From NCBI RefSeq assembly GCF_017792385.1, contig NZ_CP051230.1, forward strand, positions 744,001 to 808,000: DNA of 64,000 bases, given 5' to 3'. This DNA is from Hyphomonas sp. (lineage in GTDB: Bacteria > Pseudomonadota > Alphaproteobacteria > Caulobacterales > Hyphomonadaceae). Shown piece after piece: positions 51,572-60,173 of this stretch. Made by a program: the position numbers and the translations under genes. Each line of letters opens with the position of its first letter. Positions within the stretch are counted from its first letter, which is position 1. The notes below the pieces were generated by a model. That model worked only from the letters and a program-made list of their open reading frames with translations. It was not told the DNA's origin and ran no database searches.

Positions 51572-52306
51572 ATGGCGGAGTCGGCCGAAGGCCTTGTCGT
51601 AAGCAATATTGCCAAGTCTTTTGGCAAGCGACAGGTCGTGCGCGACGTCTCCCTCAGCCTCAAACGCGGGGAAATTGTCGGCCTGCTTGGACCCAATGGG
51701 GCCGGCAAGACGACCTGTTTCTACATGATCATGGGCCTGATTGGCGCGGATTCCGGAACCATCTCGATCGATGGCGAGGATGTCACGCGTCTGCCCATGT
51801 ACCAGCGCGCCCGTCTGGGCGTGGGGTATCTTCCGCAGGAGGCCTCGATCTTCCGGGGCATGACGGTGGAAGAGAATGTGCTGGCGGTCGCGGAACTTGT
51901 GGAAAAGGACCGCGCAAAGCGTATGGCACAGGTCGACAGCCTGCTCAGCGAACTGCATGTGGAACATCTGCGTGGCCAGGCGGCCACCTCCCTGTCGGGT
52001 GGCGAACGCCGCCGGGTGGAGATTGCCCGTGCGCTCGCATCGCGTCCAAGCTTCATGCTTCTGGACGAACCGTTCACCGGCATTGACCCGCTCGCCATTT
52101 CCGACATTTCCGAACTTGTCCGCTATCTGAAGCAGCGCGGCCTGGGGGTCCTGATCACGGATCACCAGGTGCGTGAAACGCTGCAGATCGTCGACAAGGC
52201 CTATGTTATGTATGAAGGTGAAGTCCTGTTCGATGGCACGCCGCAAGACGTGCTGACGAATGAGGATGTGCGCAGGGTCTATCTGGGTGAACAGTTCGCC
52301 GCTTGA
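51572..52306 (+). CDS. lptB: LPS export ABC transporter ATPase LptB
   Basis: The 244-residue product is an ABC ATPase: LLGPNGAGKTTCFYMI (Walker A), LSGGERRRVEIARAL (signature), FMLLDEPFTGIDPLA (Walker B) and ITDHQVRETL (H loop). VGYLPQEASIFRGMTVEENV is the LptB-type Q-loop region. It powers LPS extraction with LptFG, which are not in the window. The start at 51572 is preferred over the TTG at 51554. rpoN follows 20 nt after the stop. Confidence 0.96.
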   Translation: MAESAEGLVVSNIAKSFGKRQVVRDVSLSLKRGEIVGLLGPNGAGKTTCFYMIMGLIGADSGTISIDGEDVTRLPMYQRARLGVGYLPQEASIFRGMTVEENVLAVAELVEKDRAKRMAQVDSLLSELHVEHLRGQAATSLSGGERRRVEIARALASRPSFMLLDEPFTGIDPLAISDISELVRYLKQRGLGVLITDHQVRETLQIVDKAYVMYEGEVLFDGTPQDVLTNEDVRRVYLGEQFAA

Positions 52307-52326
52307 GGAAAGGCGCGGGCTCGCAA

Positions 52327-53817
52327 ATGAAACAATCACTCGACATGCGCCAGGGCCAGTCCCTGGTAATGACGCCCCAGCTCCAGCAGGCGATCAAGCT
52401 GCTGCAACTGTCCAATCAGGAGCTGAGCGAATTCGTCGAAGCCGAGATCGAGCGCAACCCGCTTCTCAACAAGGCCGAGGAAGAGCCTGCCCCGTCAGGC
52501 GAAGACACCGGCCCGGACAATCGCCAGCAATTGTCGCTGGATGAAAGCTCCGGTCTCGGCGAGGCGCGGGACCAGCTGGACGCGCCGGGCGAGGATGTCT
52601 ACGAGCCGGGCACGGGATCGGACGCGGCCATGCCGGCCGGAACGTCCGGCCCGTCCGCGAAGGCGGACTGGTCCGGTGTCGGCGGCGGCGGCTCCGGCGA
52701 GGATTTCGATTACACAGCCAATCTGAGCACGGACATATCCCTGCGCGAACATCTGCACACACAGCTGAATCTGGCCGGACTGTCGGCAGCGGACCGCCTG
52801 ATTGCCGCCCGCCTGATCGACGAGACCGATGATACCGGCTATCTGCGCGCCGATCTCGAGGATCTGGCGCAGGCACTTGGCGCCGACATTGCCAATATCG
52901 AGGCCGTGCTGGATGTGTGCCAGGGATTTGATCCCACCGGCGTGATGGCGCGGTCCATTCCGGAATGCCTCGGCCTTCAGCTGAAGGAACTTGGCCGTTT
53001 CGACCCCGCCATGGAGGCGATGGTCAACAATCTCCAACTGGTCGCCAAGCACGACATGAAGGGGCTTGCCGCGGCCTGTGGGGTCGACAAGGAAGACCTG
53101 CTGGACATGATGTCCGAGCTGCGCCAGCTGTCTCCGAAGCCGGGCGCCAGCTTTGCCAGCGACGCCTCCGTGGCCGTGACACCGGATGTGTTCGTCCGTG
53201 AAATGCCGAATGGCATGTTCGCCGTCGAACTGAACTCTGAAAACCTGCCGCGTGTCCTGATGGACAAGGCCTATTATGCCGAAGTCACGGCTCTGCCGAT
53301 GCGCGACAAGGAAAAGGAATTCATTTCCGAATGCGCCGCCTCGGCCACCTGGCTGATCAAGTCGCTGGACCAGCGCGCCCGAACCATCCTGAAAGTGGCG
53401 AGCGAGATCGTCCGCCAGCAGGATGCCTTCTTCGCGCATGGCGTCGCGCATCTGCGTCCGCTGAACCTGAAACAGGTGGCCGACGCCATCGAGATGCATG
53501 AATCGACCGTCAGCCGCGTGACCACCAACAAGTACATGTCCACGCCGCGCGGCCTGTTCGAACTGAAATACTTCTTCTCGGCCTCGATCCCGGCCACGGG
53601 CGGCGGCGAGGCGCATTCGGCCGAGGCCGTCCGCCACCGGATCAAGACACTGATCGACAACGAGACGCCGGACAATGTCCTTTCCGACGACCAGATCGTC
53701 GAGATCCTGACCGGCTATGGCGTCGACATTGCCCGCCGGACCGTCGCGAAATACCGCGAGAGCCTGAACATCCCGTCCAGTGTCCAGCGCCGCCGCATCC
53801 TGCGGGCAAGCGCCTAG
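52327..53817 (+). CDS. rpoN: RNA polymerase sigma-54 factor
   Basis: The 496-residue product has region I (MKQSLDMRQGQSLVMTPQLQQAIKLLQLSNQEL), an acidic Gly-rich region II (~60-130), the core-binding region and the C-terminal HTH with the RpoN box (ARRTVAKYRE) after SDDQIVEILTGYGVD. It directs RNA polymerase to -24/-12 promoters that need an AAA+ activator; PspF in this window is one. lptB-rpoN is the standard order. Confidence 0.97.
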   Translation: MKQSLDMRQGQSLVMTPQLQQAIKLLQLSNQELSEFVEAEIERNPLLNKAEEEPAPSGEDTGPDNRQQLSLDESSGLGEARDQLDAPGEDVYEPGTGSDAAMPAGTSGPSAKADWSGVGGGGSGEDFDYTANLSTDISLREHLHTQLNLAGLSAADRLIAARLIDETDDTGYLRADLEDLAQALGADIANIEAVLDVCQGFDPTGVMARSIPECLGLQLKELGRFDPAMEAMVNNLQLVAKHDMKGLAAACGVDKEDLLDMMSELRQLSPKPGASFASDASVAVTPDVFVREMPNGMFAVELNSENLPRVLMDKAYYAEVTALPMRDKEKEFISECAASATWLIKSLDQRARTILKVASEIVRQQDAFFAHGVAHLRPLNLKQVADAIEMHESTVSRVTTNKYMSTPRGLFELKYFFSASIPATGGGEAHSAEAVRHRIKTLIDNETPDNVLSDDQIVEILTGYGVDIARRTVAKYRESLNIPSSVQRRRILRASA

Positions 53818-53820
53818 GCC

Positions 53821-54621
53821 CTAGTCTGTTCCGGCCACGCCGGGAGCCGGGTCGAACATCGCATTCAGGTAGGCCGCAAGGCGCACGCCGCCCTTGCTCA
53901 TCTGCCGGTTCAGGATCGGCCGGGCCATGTAGGCATAATCATAGGACAGGATTTCCGTTTCCGGATAGATCGTGTCGCGAATGGCAGCGCTTTCATCGGC
54001 CCATTGGGCCGGGGTCGCCCTGCCCCACTCGCCGAGATCGGCCGGCGTGATCTTCTGCACCAGCCAGGCCGCCCATTCGGTGTAGGACAGCTCCTCATAC
54101 TGGATCAGCTTTTCATCCCAGACCTCATGCAAATTCGACATCTCCTCGAAGAAGACGACGTCGACCCAATTGCCCCCCCGGTCCTTGCCGTTTCCGGCAT
54201 GCAGCGGCTGCTGCAGGTCGCCAACGAGATGTACGATGAAGCGCAGCGCCAGCTGGCGGTCGTCCAGGCTCGCCTCCTCATCCAGTACAATGGCGCGGAA
54301 TTTGGTGAGCGCCGTGATCGCGTCGCCGGCCTCGGGCGGCGTCGTTTCCGCATAGGTCATGCCTTCCGGGATCGTCACATAATGCCAGGGATTGGCTTCG
54401 GACCGCCAGAACGCATCCGGATTGGACCGCATATAGTCCGGCCAGTCGGACGCCTCGGCGAGGCCTTCCGGCCCGAGGATTTCCCGAACCGCTGCCTCGG
54501 CCGGCGCGCTCAGATAGTGTGTGGCAACTTCCCCGACAATGCGATGCCCGGTCTTGCCCCAGGCGGCAGCCGGAAAGGCCAGCAGTGCGGCAGCTGTCAG
54601 GCTGGCAATCAATCGAAACAT
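53821..54621 (-). CDS. S1/P1-family nuclease, exported
   Basis: The 266-residue product has a signal peptide ending AAAWGKTGHR, so the mature N-terminus is Trp, whose backbone amine ligates zinc in P1 nuclease. WGKTGHRIVGEVA, NPWHYVTIPE, FIVHLVGDLQQPLHAG and HEVWDEKLI give the His/Asp ligands for three zinc ions. These enzymes cut single-stranded DNA and RNA and remove 3' phosphates. Start ATG 54621. Confidence 0.95.
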   Translation of the reverse strand: MFRLIASLTAAALLAFPAAAWGKTGHRIVGEVATHYLSAPAEAAVREILGPEGLAEASDWPDYMRSNPDAFWRSEANPWHYVTIPEGMTYAETTPPEAGDAITALTKFRAIVLDEEASLDDRQLALRFIVHLVGDLQQPLHAGNGKDRGGNWVDVVFFEEMSNLHEVWDEKLIQYEELSYTEWAAWLVQKITPADLGEWGRATPAQWADESAAIRDTIYPETEILSYDYAYMARPILNRQMSKGGVRLAAYLNAMFDPAPGVAGTD

Positions 54622-54740
54622 GGGCGGTCTCCAATTCTCTTCCACATGTCCTGTGGGCCGTAGCGGCCCACCACGTCAACTGCGTGACATTGTCGGCAAG
54701 ACTTCCTAAGCAGAGTGTCCCATCGGCCGGAGGCCTTCGT

Positions 54741-55148
54741 TTGACCGACCCATCCCCTTCCCTGATTGATCGCCTGCACGAGGCAGCCCGTGCGGCGCGC
54801 GATCACGCACACGCCCCCTATTCCCGATACAAGGTTGGAGCAGCCGTGATGGATGGCGACGGCCGCATCTTTGCCGGTTGCAATATGGAGAACGCGTCCT
54901 TTCCGCTGGGCACCTGCGCCGAGGCGGTCGCCCTGGGCGCCATGGTCGCGGCTGGCGGGCGCACCTGCACCCATGTCCTGGTGATCGGCGGAACCGGCGA
55001 ACTGACACCCTGTGGCGGCTGCCGCCAGCGGATTGCGGAACTCTGTGAGGCCGACTGCATCGTCTACAGTCTGGCCGCCGACGGCAGCGCCCTGTCCGAA
55101 TGGACAATGGGCGAATTGCTGCCGCACGCCTTCAAGCTCGGCACCTAG
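54741..55148 (+). CDS. cdd: Cytidine deaminase
   Basis: The 135-residue product deaminates cytidine and deoxycytidine. HAPYSRYKVGAAVMDGDGR, CNMENASFPLGTCAEAVAL (zinc Cys and catalytic Glu) and LTPCGGCRQRIAEL (zinc Cys pair) are the homotetrameric-type motifs. It starts with TTG at 54741, 7 nt after CGGAGG; no ATG or GTG in frame is well placed. The stop overlaps the convergent thioesterase-like gene in a shared CTAG. Confidence 0.94.
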   Translation: MTDPSPSLIDRLHEAARAARDHAHAPYSRYKVGAAVMDGDGRIFAGCNMENASFPLGTCAEAVALGAMVAAGGRTCTHVLVIGGTGELTPCGGCRQRIAELCEADCIVYSLAADGSALSEWTMGELLPHAFKLGT

Positions 55149-55696
55149 GCGTCCGGCTTCGCTGCCTCCCGTTCGGCATCCTTTGCCTGCAGGTCAGCGA
55201 TCGCATCGAGATAGCGCTGGCTGAGCTGCGGGCTGGTCAGGGTCAACCCCATGGCCTCGAGCGCCATCTGGGTTGTCACCTTCTGGCGCCGCCGCCCGAC
55301 CAGGCGGGCCACCATGCGGCTTTCGGCAATCAGCTTGCCCTTGCTGTGGAACTGGTGCCGGAAGCAGATATAGCAATCCTTCCAGCCGACGAGCTGCGTG
55401 GTCAGCTCGAATTTCTGCGGGAATTTCATCATCCGGTAGAAGGTGATGGATTCATACTGGATGATCGGGCTCCAGCCGCGCTTGCGATAGGTCATCAGCG
55501 CGCCGGTGCGGCCCATATAGTTCATCGTTCCAAGATCGGTGAACGAGGAATACCGCGAATTCGTCATGTGGCCGAGCGGATCCTGGTCGCCGATCCACAC
55601 GGCGGACCGGATCGTGTGCACATCCATCAGGCCGGTCCGCTTTTTCGTGAAGAGGGCCGGCAGGAAAATGCGAAGAAACCTGAAGAACAGATTCAT
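55145..55696 (-). CDS. Thioesterase-superfamily (hotdog) protein
   Basis: The 183-residue product has an amphipathic N-terminus (MNLFFRFLRIFLPALF) and a 4HBT_2-like hotdog: VWIGDQDPLGHMTNSRYSSFTDLGTMNYM, then RGWSPIIQYESITFYRMMKFPQKFELTTQLVGWKDCYICFRHQF. The pattern resembles the THEM6-type thioesterase-like proteins. A distinct catalytic Asp/Glu cannot be assigned, so activity is likely but unproven. Confidence 0.85.
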   Translation of the reverse strand: MNLFFRFLRIFLPALFTKKRTGLMDVHTIRSAVWIGDQDPLGHMTNSRYSSFTDLGTMNYMGRTGALMTYRKRGWSPIIQYESITFYRMMKFPQKFELTTQLVGWKDCYICFRHQFHSKGKLIAESRMVARLVGRRRQKVTTQMALEAMGLTLTSPQLSQRYLDAIADLQAKDAEREAAKPDA

Positions 55697-55851
55697 GGCT
55701 CTACTCTACCCCGCCAAGTTAATGCGAGGGTAAACAGACCCTTTACCGGAAATCACCAGATCACGTTGCGTCATGTTCGGCCTCCCCCGCCGTTTTCTGC
55801 GCACCGGGCGCACACTCGTCGGCGGGGATGTCGCAAGTCGCGGGCCAGAAA

Positions 55852-55867
55852 TGTAGTAAACACTACA
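55852..55867. promoter_or_regulatory. Perfect inverted repeat TGTAGT-AAAC-ACTACA
   Basis: Two 6-bp arms around AAAC form a short operator-like site in the 273-bp gap between the thioesterase-like gene and the zinc-finger membrane protein. The arms resemble the CACTA/TAGTG site at 60140-60157. No regulator is assigned. Confidence 0.35.
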
Positions 55868-55876
55868 CGAGGCACG

Positions 55877-55904
55877 AAAAAAGCCGGCACATTCTGTGCC
55901 GGCT
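55877..55904 (-). terminator. Terminator of the zinc-finger membrane protein gene
   Basis: On the minus strand AGCCGGCAC pairs with GTGCCGGCT (9-bp stem, 5-nt loop) followed by TTTTTT, 65 bp after the stop at 55970. Confidence 0.85.
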
Positions 55905-55969
55905 CAGTTCAGATGGAGAAGCACCAGAGCGTTGCTTCACGAGGTCTATGCACAAGCAGGGTGTTTGGT

Positions 55970-57160
55970 TCAGTTTTTTTTCGCCGCCTGAGGGTTAGCG
56001 CTATCCGTGCCTGCATTAACCGCCGGACGACCGAACAGGATGAGCAAGGCAACAAGTCCGATGGAGGTGCCCTGGCTGGAAAACAGTTCCAGCATCAGGG
56101 CAAAGAACCAGCCCGGAATGGATGTGCGGGTCTGCGCCTGAACAAGGATGTCGCCGCTGCCCGTCCCCAGCAGTTCTGCGTTCGCCGCGTCGATCCGGGT
56201 TTGCAGTTCGTCCCGCCGACGCGCCAGGCCCAGTTCGTTCTGGGCGTCGCGATACGGTTTCTGATGTGTGCGTCCGACCCGTTCCACTTCCGCGAGATAG
56301 GCTTCGAGCCCTTCGACCGAGCGCGTTTCGGGCGGGATCCCTTCCAGTTGCCGGCGCCAGTCCGCGATCTGTGTCTCAAGCACGTCCCGATTTGAACCAG
56401 CCTGCACCTGTTCGGCCGCGGCCGCCTGATTGTTGGCGGCGATGTACATCTGCGTGCCGACAATGGACGTGCCGCCGCCGGCCAGGGCAAACAGCAGGGC
56501 GCGCACGCCTTCCTTCATCCGGCCATTGGCTGTGTGCCAGTAGAAGAAGGTGAAGCCGCCAAAAGAGATGATGGCCGCGATCACTCCGGTCCAGCCCCAG
56601 ACCCCGGATTGCAGCGGGTCGGCGACTGACCGGGAAAAGGCCTGATAATTGGCAAAGCCCGACAGGCCGGCCGCGGCCAGCCCGGCGGCCAGGAAGACAA
56701 GCGCCAGCAGCGTGATGATGAGGCGCTCACCGGTGTGGCGCCCCTCCCGGGCCGCCCGGCGGGCTGCACGGGCCTCGGCCCGGACTTCCGCCTCTGACCG
56801 GACGCGCCGCCCCTCCTCCAGATGAAGGACTTTCGGTTCAGTCCTGGCGACAGCCCGGCTTGCGACGAGGGGAGCCTCGGTAAATTCGGCATCGAGCACA
56901 TCCGGGACCGGGGGCTGAGGGGCGGCCGGCCCGGCCTCAAGCCCGCGCACGAGATCGCGCAAGGTGCCGGACTGGCCACAATTGCTGCAATGGAAGCGCT
57001 CGGTCTGCGGGTTCAGGGTCAGGCTGGTGTCGCCCGCATCGATACAGTCCTGTGTGAGGCGGCAATTGCTTCTGACCTCGGCCTCATCCTGACTGGAATC
57101 GAGGTCGAGCCCGAGATCGCGAAGTCGTTGCAGATCGAACTGGCGACGGTCGTCCGCCAT
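55970..57160 (-). CDS. Membrane protein with N-terminal CHC2-like zinc finger
   Basis: The 396-residue product starts with a cysteine cluster (NCRLTQDCIDAG, then TLNPQTERFHCSNCGQSGTLRDLVRG) that resembles the CHC2/DnaG-type zinc finger, where the strand before CxxC carries a substrate-like sequence. A basic linker leads to four membrane helices (LIITLLALVFLAAGLAAAG; GVIAAIISFGGFTFFYW; VRALLFALAGGGTSIVG; near the end SIGLVALLILFG) and a ~130-residue coiled-coil-like extracytoplasmic region (QAGSNRDVLETQIADWRRQLEG). I know no named family with this combination. Confidence 0.7.
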   Translation of the reverse strand: MADDRRQFDLQRLRDLGLDLDSSQDEAEVRSNCRLTQDCIDAGDTSLTLNPQTERFHCSNCGQSGTLRDLVRGLEAGPAAPQPPVPDVLDAEFTEAPLVASRAVARTEPKVLHLEEGRRVRSEAEVRAEARAARRAAREGRHTGERLIITLLALVFLAAGLAAAGLSGFANYQAFSRSVADPLQSGVWGWTGVIAAIISFGGFTFFYWHTANGRMKEGVRALLFALAGGGTSIVGTQMYIAANNQAAAAEQVQAGSNRDVLETQIADWRRQLEGIPPETRSVEGLEAYLAEVERVGRTHQKPYRDAQNELGLARRRDELQTRIDAANAELLGTGSGDILVQAQTRTSIPGWFFALMLELFSSQGTSIGLVALLILFGRPAVNAGTDSANPQAAKKN

Positions 57161-57382
57161 GCAGCGCCTCCCCTGTTGGCCCGGTGGGTGTTCCCCAGCT
57201 GTTCTAGCGGGTCAAGGCCCGGTTCGTCACCCCCGTGCCACACTTGCAGATCACGGTTCTGTCATGGGTGCGGTTGCACCTTTACGGGCTCGGGCCGGTC
57301 GATTTAAGTCTGTGTTAATCCGGCCTGCCGGAAAGTTAAGAACATACCGCCCGCACAGGGGGCGGTTCCTGGAGGAAACTGA

Positions 57383-58276
57383 ATGACCCTGCCGCGTTCG
57401 CTCGCCATTCCCAAGACGTGGAAGAATTTCAATCATGCGAGCTTCTTTTCGGCCTTCGGCTATCCGGCCCTTGGCCTGGCCCTGTTCATCACCATGATCG
57501 TTCTGGGGCTGGCGCTGTCGCAGCTGACGTTCCACTGGTGGTACATTCCCCTGGCGATTGCCGTGATCAGCGCCTCGATCTTTGTCTGCAATGCCGGCAT
57601 CGGGCCGCTTCACCGCATCCTGCAGCACCGCGCCGGCGAACTCGCCATGCCGGGCCAGATTGTCACCATGATCAATCTGATCATCGCCATGCAGGGCAAT
57701 GTGAAGGACTGGGTGAACTATCATTCGCAGCATCACCGGTTTTCCGACAAGCCGGGCGATCCGCACAATCCGTTCGAATCCAAGCGCTGGGCCTGGGTCG
57801 GCTGGATCCTGTGGCGCGACAAGAAGGATACGCAGCGCCCATTGGCCATGTGGCTGAAGAACCAGCCCGCCGTCGTCTGGATGGACCGCTTCTACAACGA
57901 GATCAGCCTGGTCGTGCACCTTGTGATCCCGGCGGCGATCTATCTCGTCGTATGGGCCGCTGGCGGCTCGCTGCTGCTGACCGCCCTGATCCATGCCAGC
58001 GTCGTGATCGGCCGTGCGATCCAGTTCCACGCCACCGTCTATGGCATCAATGTGCTGGGCCACCTGAAAACCCCGCTCTGGGCCGACCATGTGATCGGGC
58101 TGCTGACAGGCGGTGAGGCCTTCCACGATCATCACCACGACCAGCCGGTCAGCGCCCTGCACCGCCCGCGCCGCGGCCTGTGGAACCGCATTGTCGATTA
58201 TAACGGCACCATCCTGCTCGTGATGGAAAAGATCGGCTGGGTGAGGAACCTCAAGATCGCGCCGCAATTTGCGTGA
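57383..58276 (+). CDS. Acyl-CoA/fatty acid desaturase
   Basis: The 297-residue product has four membrane helices and three His boxes: HRILQHR (HxxxxH), HSQHHRFSD (HxxHH) and EAFHDHHHD (HxxHH). This is the delta-9 acyl-lipid or acyl-CoA desaturase family, which inserts a cis double bond using a di-iron centre. The electron donor is not encoded here. Two hairpins after the gene may terminate it. Confidence 0.95.
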   Translation: MTLPRSLAIPKTWKNFNHASFFSAFGYPALGLALFITMIVLGLALSQLTFHWWYIPLAIAVISASIFVCNAGIGPLHRILQHRAGELAMPGQIVTMINLIIAMQGNVKDWVNYHSQHHRFSDKPGDPHNPFESKRWAWVGWILWRDKKDTQRPLAMWLKNQPAVVWMDRFYNEISLVVHLVIPAAIYLVVWAAGGSLLLTALIHASVVIGRAIQFHATVYGINVLGHLKTPLWADHVIGLLTGGEAFHDHHHDQPVSALHRPRRGLWNRIVDYNGTILLVMEKIGWVRNLKIAPQFA

Positions 58277-58321
58277 GCCGCGGGCTGTCGCCCGCAAACA
58301 TGAACAGCCAGTCATTTTCAC

Positions 58322-58356
58322 CGGGTGCGGACCATCGTTCGCACCCGATTTCCTTC
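58322..58356 (+). terminator. Possible terminator after the desaturase gene
   Basis: CGGGTGCG and CGCACCCG form an 8-bp stem with a 10-nt loop, followed by ATTTCCTTCC rather than a clean T-run, so it may be weak. A GCGGGC-TGTC-GCCCGC stem lies before it at 58280-58295. Confidence 0.5.
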
Positions 58357-58456
58357 CTAACAACGCGTTAATGCCACATGGGCGCCCGATTTCGCCCGGA
58401 CATTGATCTGCATCAGGCCGGGTGGCCCGATCGTGGATTACCGGGAAGGGACGCAC

Positions 58457-59218
58457 ATGACCAAATTCTTCACAACACTTGCCGCTGGCGCCGCCGCCAT
58501 GGCCCTGATGGGGCAGGCCTCCGCCAAGATACCAGCACCGGAACCGGAAGATGATCCGGGGGCGGTGCATTCCTACATCCTGCTGGACCGCACCGGATCG
58601 ATGAGCAGCATCTGGGACGAGGCCCTCACCTCCGTCAACGCCTATGCCGCCAGCGTGGGCGAAGCCGACGAGGGAGAGATTGAAGGCGATGACATCAAGA
58701 CGGATGTCACCCTTGCCATCTTCGACTATCAGGACGGCATGCAGTTCGATGTCCTGCGCGACAAGGTGACGGCCGAAGACTGGACCGATGTCACCAATGA
58801 CGAAGCCAATCCGCGCGGCATGACGCCCCTGTTCGATGCCATCGGGCGGATCGTGTCGCGCGCCGAAGCCGACAATCCAGAAAAGGCCGTCATCGTCATC
58901 ATGACGGACGGGCTGGAAAATTCGTCCCGGGAACTGACCAGGGATGGCGCGAAGGCCGCGCTGGATCGGGCCGAGGCCAAGGGCTGGGAAGTTGTGTTCC
59001 TGGGCGCAGAATTCGCCCGGTTCGATGATGCAGAGGCCGTGGGCGTATCTGCATCCAAGACCATGGCCGTCGGACAGGGCTCGATGAGAGAGTCCATGTC
59101 TGCGCTCGCGAAGAAATCGCGGGCCTATGGCAAGGGCGAGGAAGCCGAAATCATCTTCGACGACGAAGATCGCGCCATTGCTGATGAGGAAGGCGTCAAG
59201 CAACGCCAGGGACAGTAA
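58457..59218 (+). CDS. Exported von Willebrand factor type A domain protein
   Basis: The 253-residue product has a signal peptide (AAGAAAMALMGQASA) and a VWA domain: YILLDRTGSMSS (MIDAS DxTxS variant of DxSxS), RGMTPLFDAIGRI (Thr) and VIVIMTDGLENSS (Asp). MIDAS is therefore mostly intact, so metal-dependent ligand binding is plausible. The C-terminus is acidic. GGGAAGGG upstream is the RBS. Function is unknown. Confidence 0.88.
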   Translation: MTKFFTTLAAGAAAMALMGQASAKIPAPEPEDDPGAVHSYILLDRTGSMSSIWDEALTSVNAYAASVGEADEGEIEGDDIKTDVTLAIFDYQDGMQFDVLRDKVTAEDWTDVTNDEANPRGMTPLFDAIGRIVSRAEADNPEKAVIVIMTDGLENSSRELTRDGAKAALDRAEAKGWEVVFLGAEFARFDDAEAVGVSASKTMAVGQGSMRESMSALAKKSRAYGKGEEAEIIFDDEDRAIADEEGVKQRQGQ

Positions 59219-59269
59219 GGGGACGACCGGGAGCCGGGCTCCCTGTCATCCTCATGGCCCGCTTCCAAC

Positions 59270-59301
59270 AAAAAGGCCCGCCCCTTTCGGGTGCGGGCCT
59301 T
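59270..59301 (-). terminator. Terminator after the SDR gene
   Basis: On the minus strand AAGGCCCGC pairs with GCGGGCCTT (9-bp stem) followed by TTTTTGTT, 28 bp after the SDR stop. It lies between convergent genes. Confidence 0.85.
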
Positions 59302-59328
59302 GAAGCGTTCGTGAAAGGCGTCAGCCGA

Positions 59329-60108
59329 TCAGCGCGGGGCCATCCGGATTGCCCCGTCGAGACGGACGTCCTCGCCGTTGAAGTAGCCATTCTTGATCAT
59401 TTCGCAGGCGAGCGAGGCATACTCGTCCGGATTGCCGAGGCGGGCCGGGTTCGGCACCGAGGCGGCAAGTGCCTGTTTCACATTGTCCGGCGCACCCTGC
59501 ATCAGCGGCGTGTCGAAGATGCCCGGCAGGATCGTGTTGACACGGATCAGTTCGCGCGACAGGTCACGGGCAATCGGCAGGGTCATGCCAACCACACCGC
59601 CCTTGGAGGCGGAGTAGGCAGCCTGTCCCATCTGGCCGTCTTCAGCGGCAACGGAGGCTGTGTTCACGATCGCGCCACGCTCGCCATTGATCGGATCCAG
59701 CGACATCATGCCGGCGGCAGATTTGGCGATGCAGCGGAAAGTGCCGACGAGATTGATCTGGATGATCAGGTCGAACTTGTCGAGCGGGAAGTGCTTGATC
59801 TCGCCCGTTTCCTTGTTGCGGCTGGCGGTCTTGATGGCGTTTCCGGTGCCTGCGCAATTCACCAGGATGCGCTCCTGGCCGATCGCCGCGCGGGCTTTCT
59901 CGAAGCCGGCATCGACGGAGGCGTCGTCGGTGACGTTGACCTTGCAGAAGACGCCGCCGAGTTCCTTGGCGAGGGCTTCGCCCTTTTCCTCATTGAGATC
60001 GAACAGGGCGACCTTCACGCCCTGAGAGGCCAGCTTGCGGGCCGTCGCCGCACCGAGACCGGAGGCGCCGCCTGTAATGACCGCGGAGATATTCGAGTTC
60101 AGTTCCAT
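59329..60108 (-). CDS. SDR-family 3-hydroxyacyl-CoA dehydrogenase (HSD10-like)
   Basis: The 259-residue product has TGGASGLGAATARKLASQG (NAD-binding loop), VNCAGTG, GAIVNTASVAA (catalytic Ser) and YSASKGGVVGMTLPIARDL (Tyr/Lys). FCKVNVTDDASV, INGERGAIVNTAS and IRVNTILPGIFDTPLM follow the HSD10 (type II 3-hydroxyacyl-CoA dehydrogenase) pattern. It likely oxidises 3-hydroxyacyl-CoA in beta-oxidation or branched-chain degradation. It is divergent from the DUF1232 gene. Confidence 0.92.
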   Translation of the reverse strand: MELNSNISAVITGGASGLGAATARKLASQGVKVALFDLNEEKGEALAKELGGVFCKVNVTDDASVDAGFEKARAAIGQERILVNCAGTGNAIKTASRNKETGEIKHFPLDKFDLIIQINLVGTFRCIAKSAAGMMSLDPINGERGAIVNTASVAAEDGQMGQAAYSASKGGVVGMTLPIARDLSRELIRVNTILPGIFDTPLMQGAPDNVKQALAASVPNPARLGNPDEYASLACEMIKNGYFNGEDVRLDGAIRMAPR

Positions 60109-60139
60109 GGGCTGCTGCCCTCCCTTGTTTTTGTTGATA

Positions 60140-60157
60140 CACTACTGGTCTATAGTG
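60140..60157. promoter_or_regulatory. Inverted repeat CACTA-N8-TAGTG between SDR and DUF1232 genes
   Basis: CACTA and TAGTG lie 8 bp apart in the 65-bp gap separating the divergent SDR and DUF1232 genes, where a shared operator would sit. It resembles the repeat at 55852-55867. Low information content, so it could be chance. Confidence 0.3.
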
Positions 60158-60173
60158 CTGACAGGAGTTCGCA

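Noticed and set aside
57251..59203. 650-codon open frame on the minus strand
   Set aside because: Antisense to the desaturase and VWA genes, both with clear family motifs; the product looks random.
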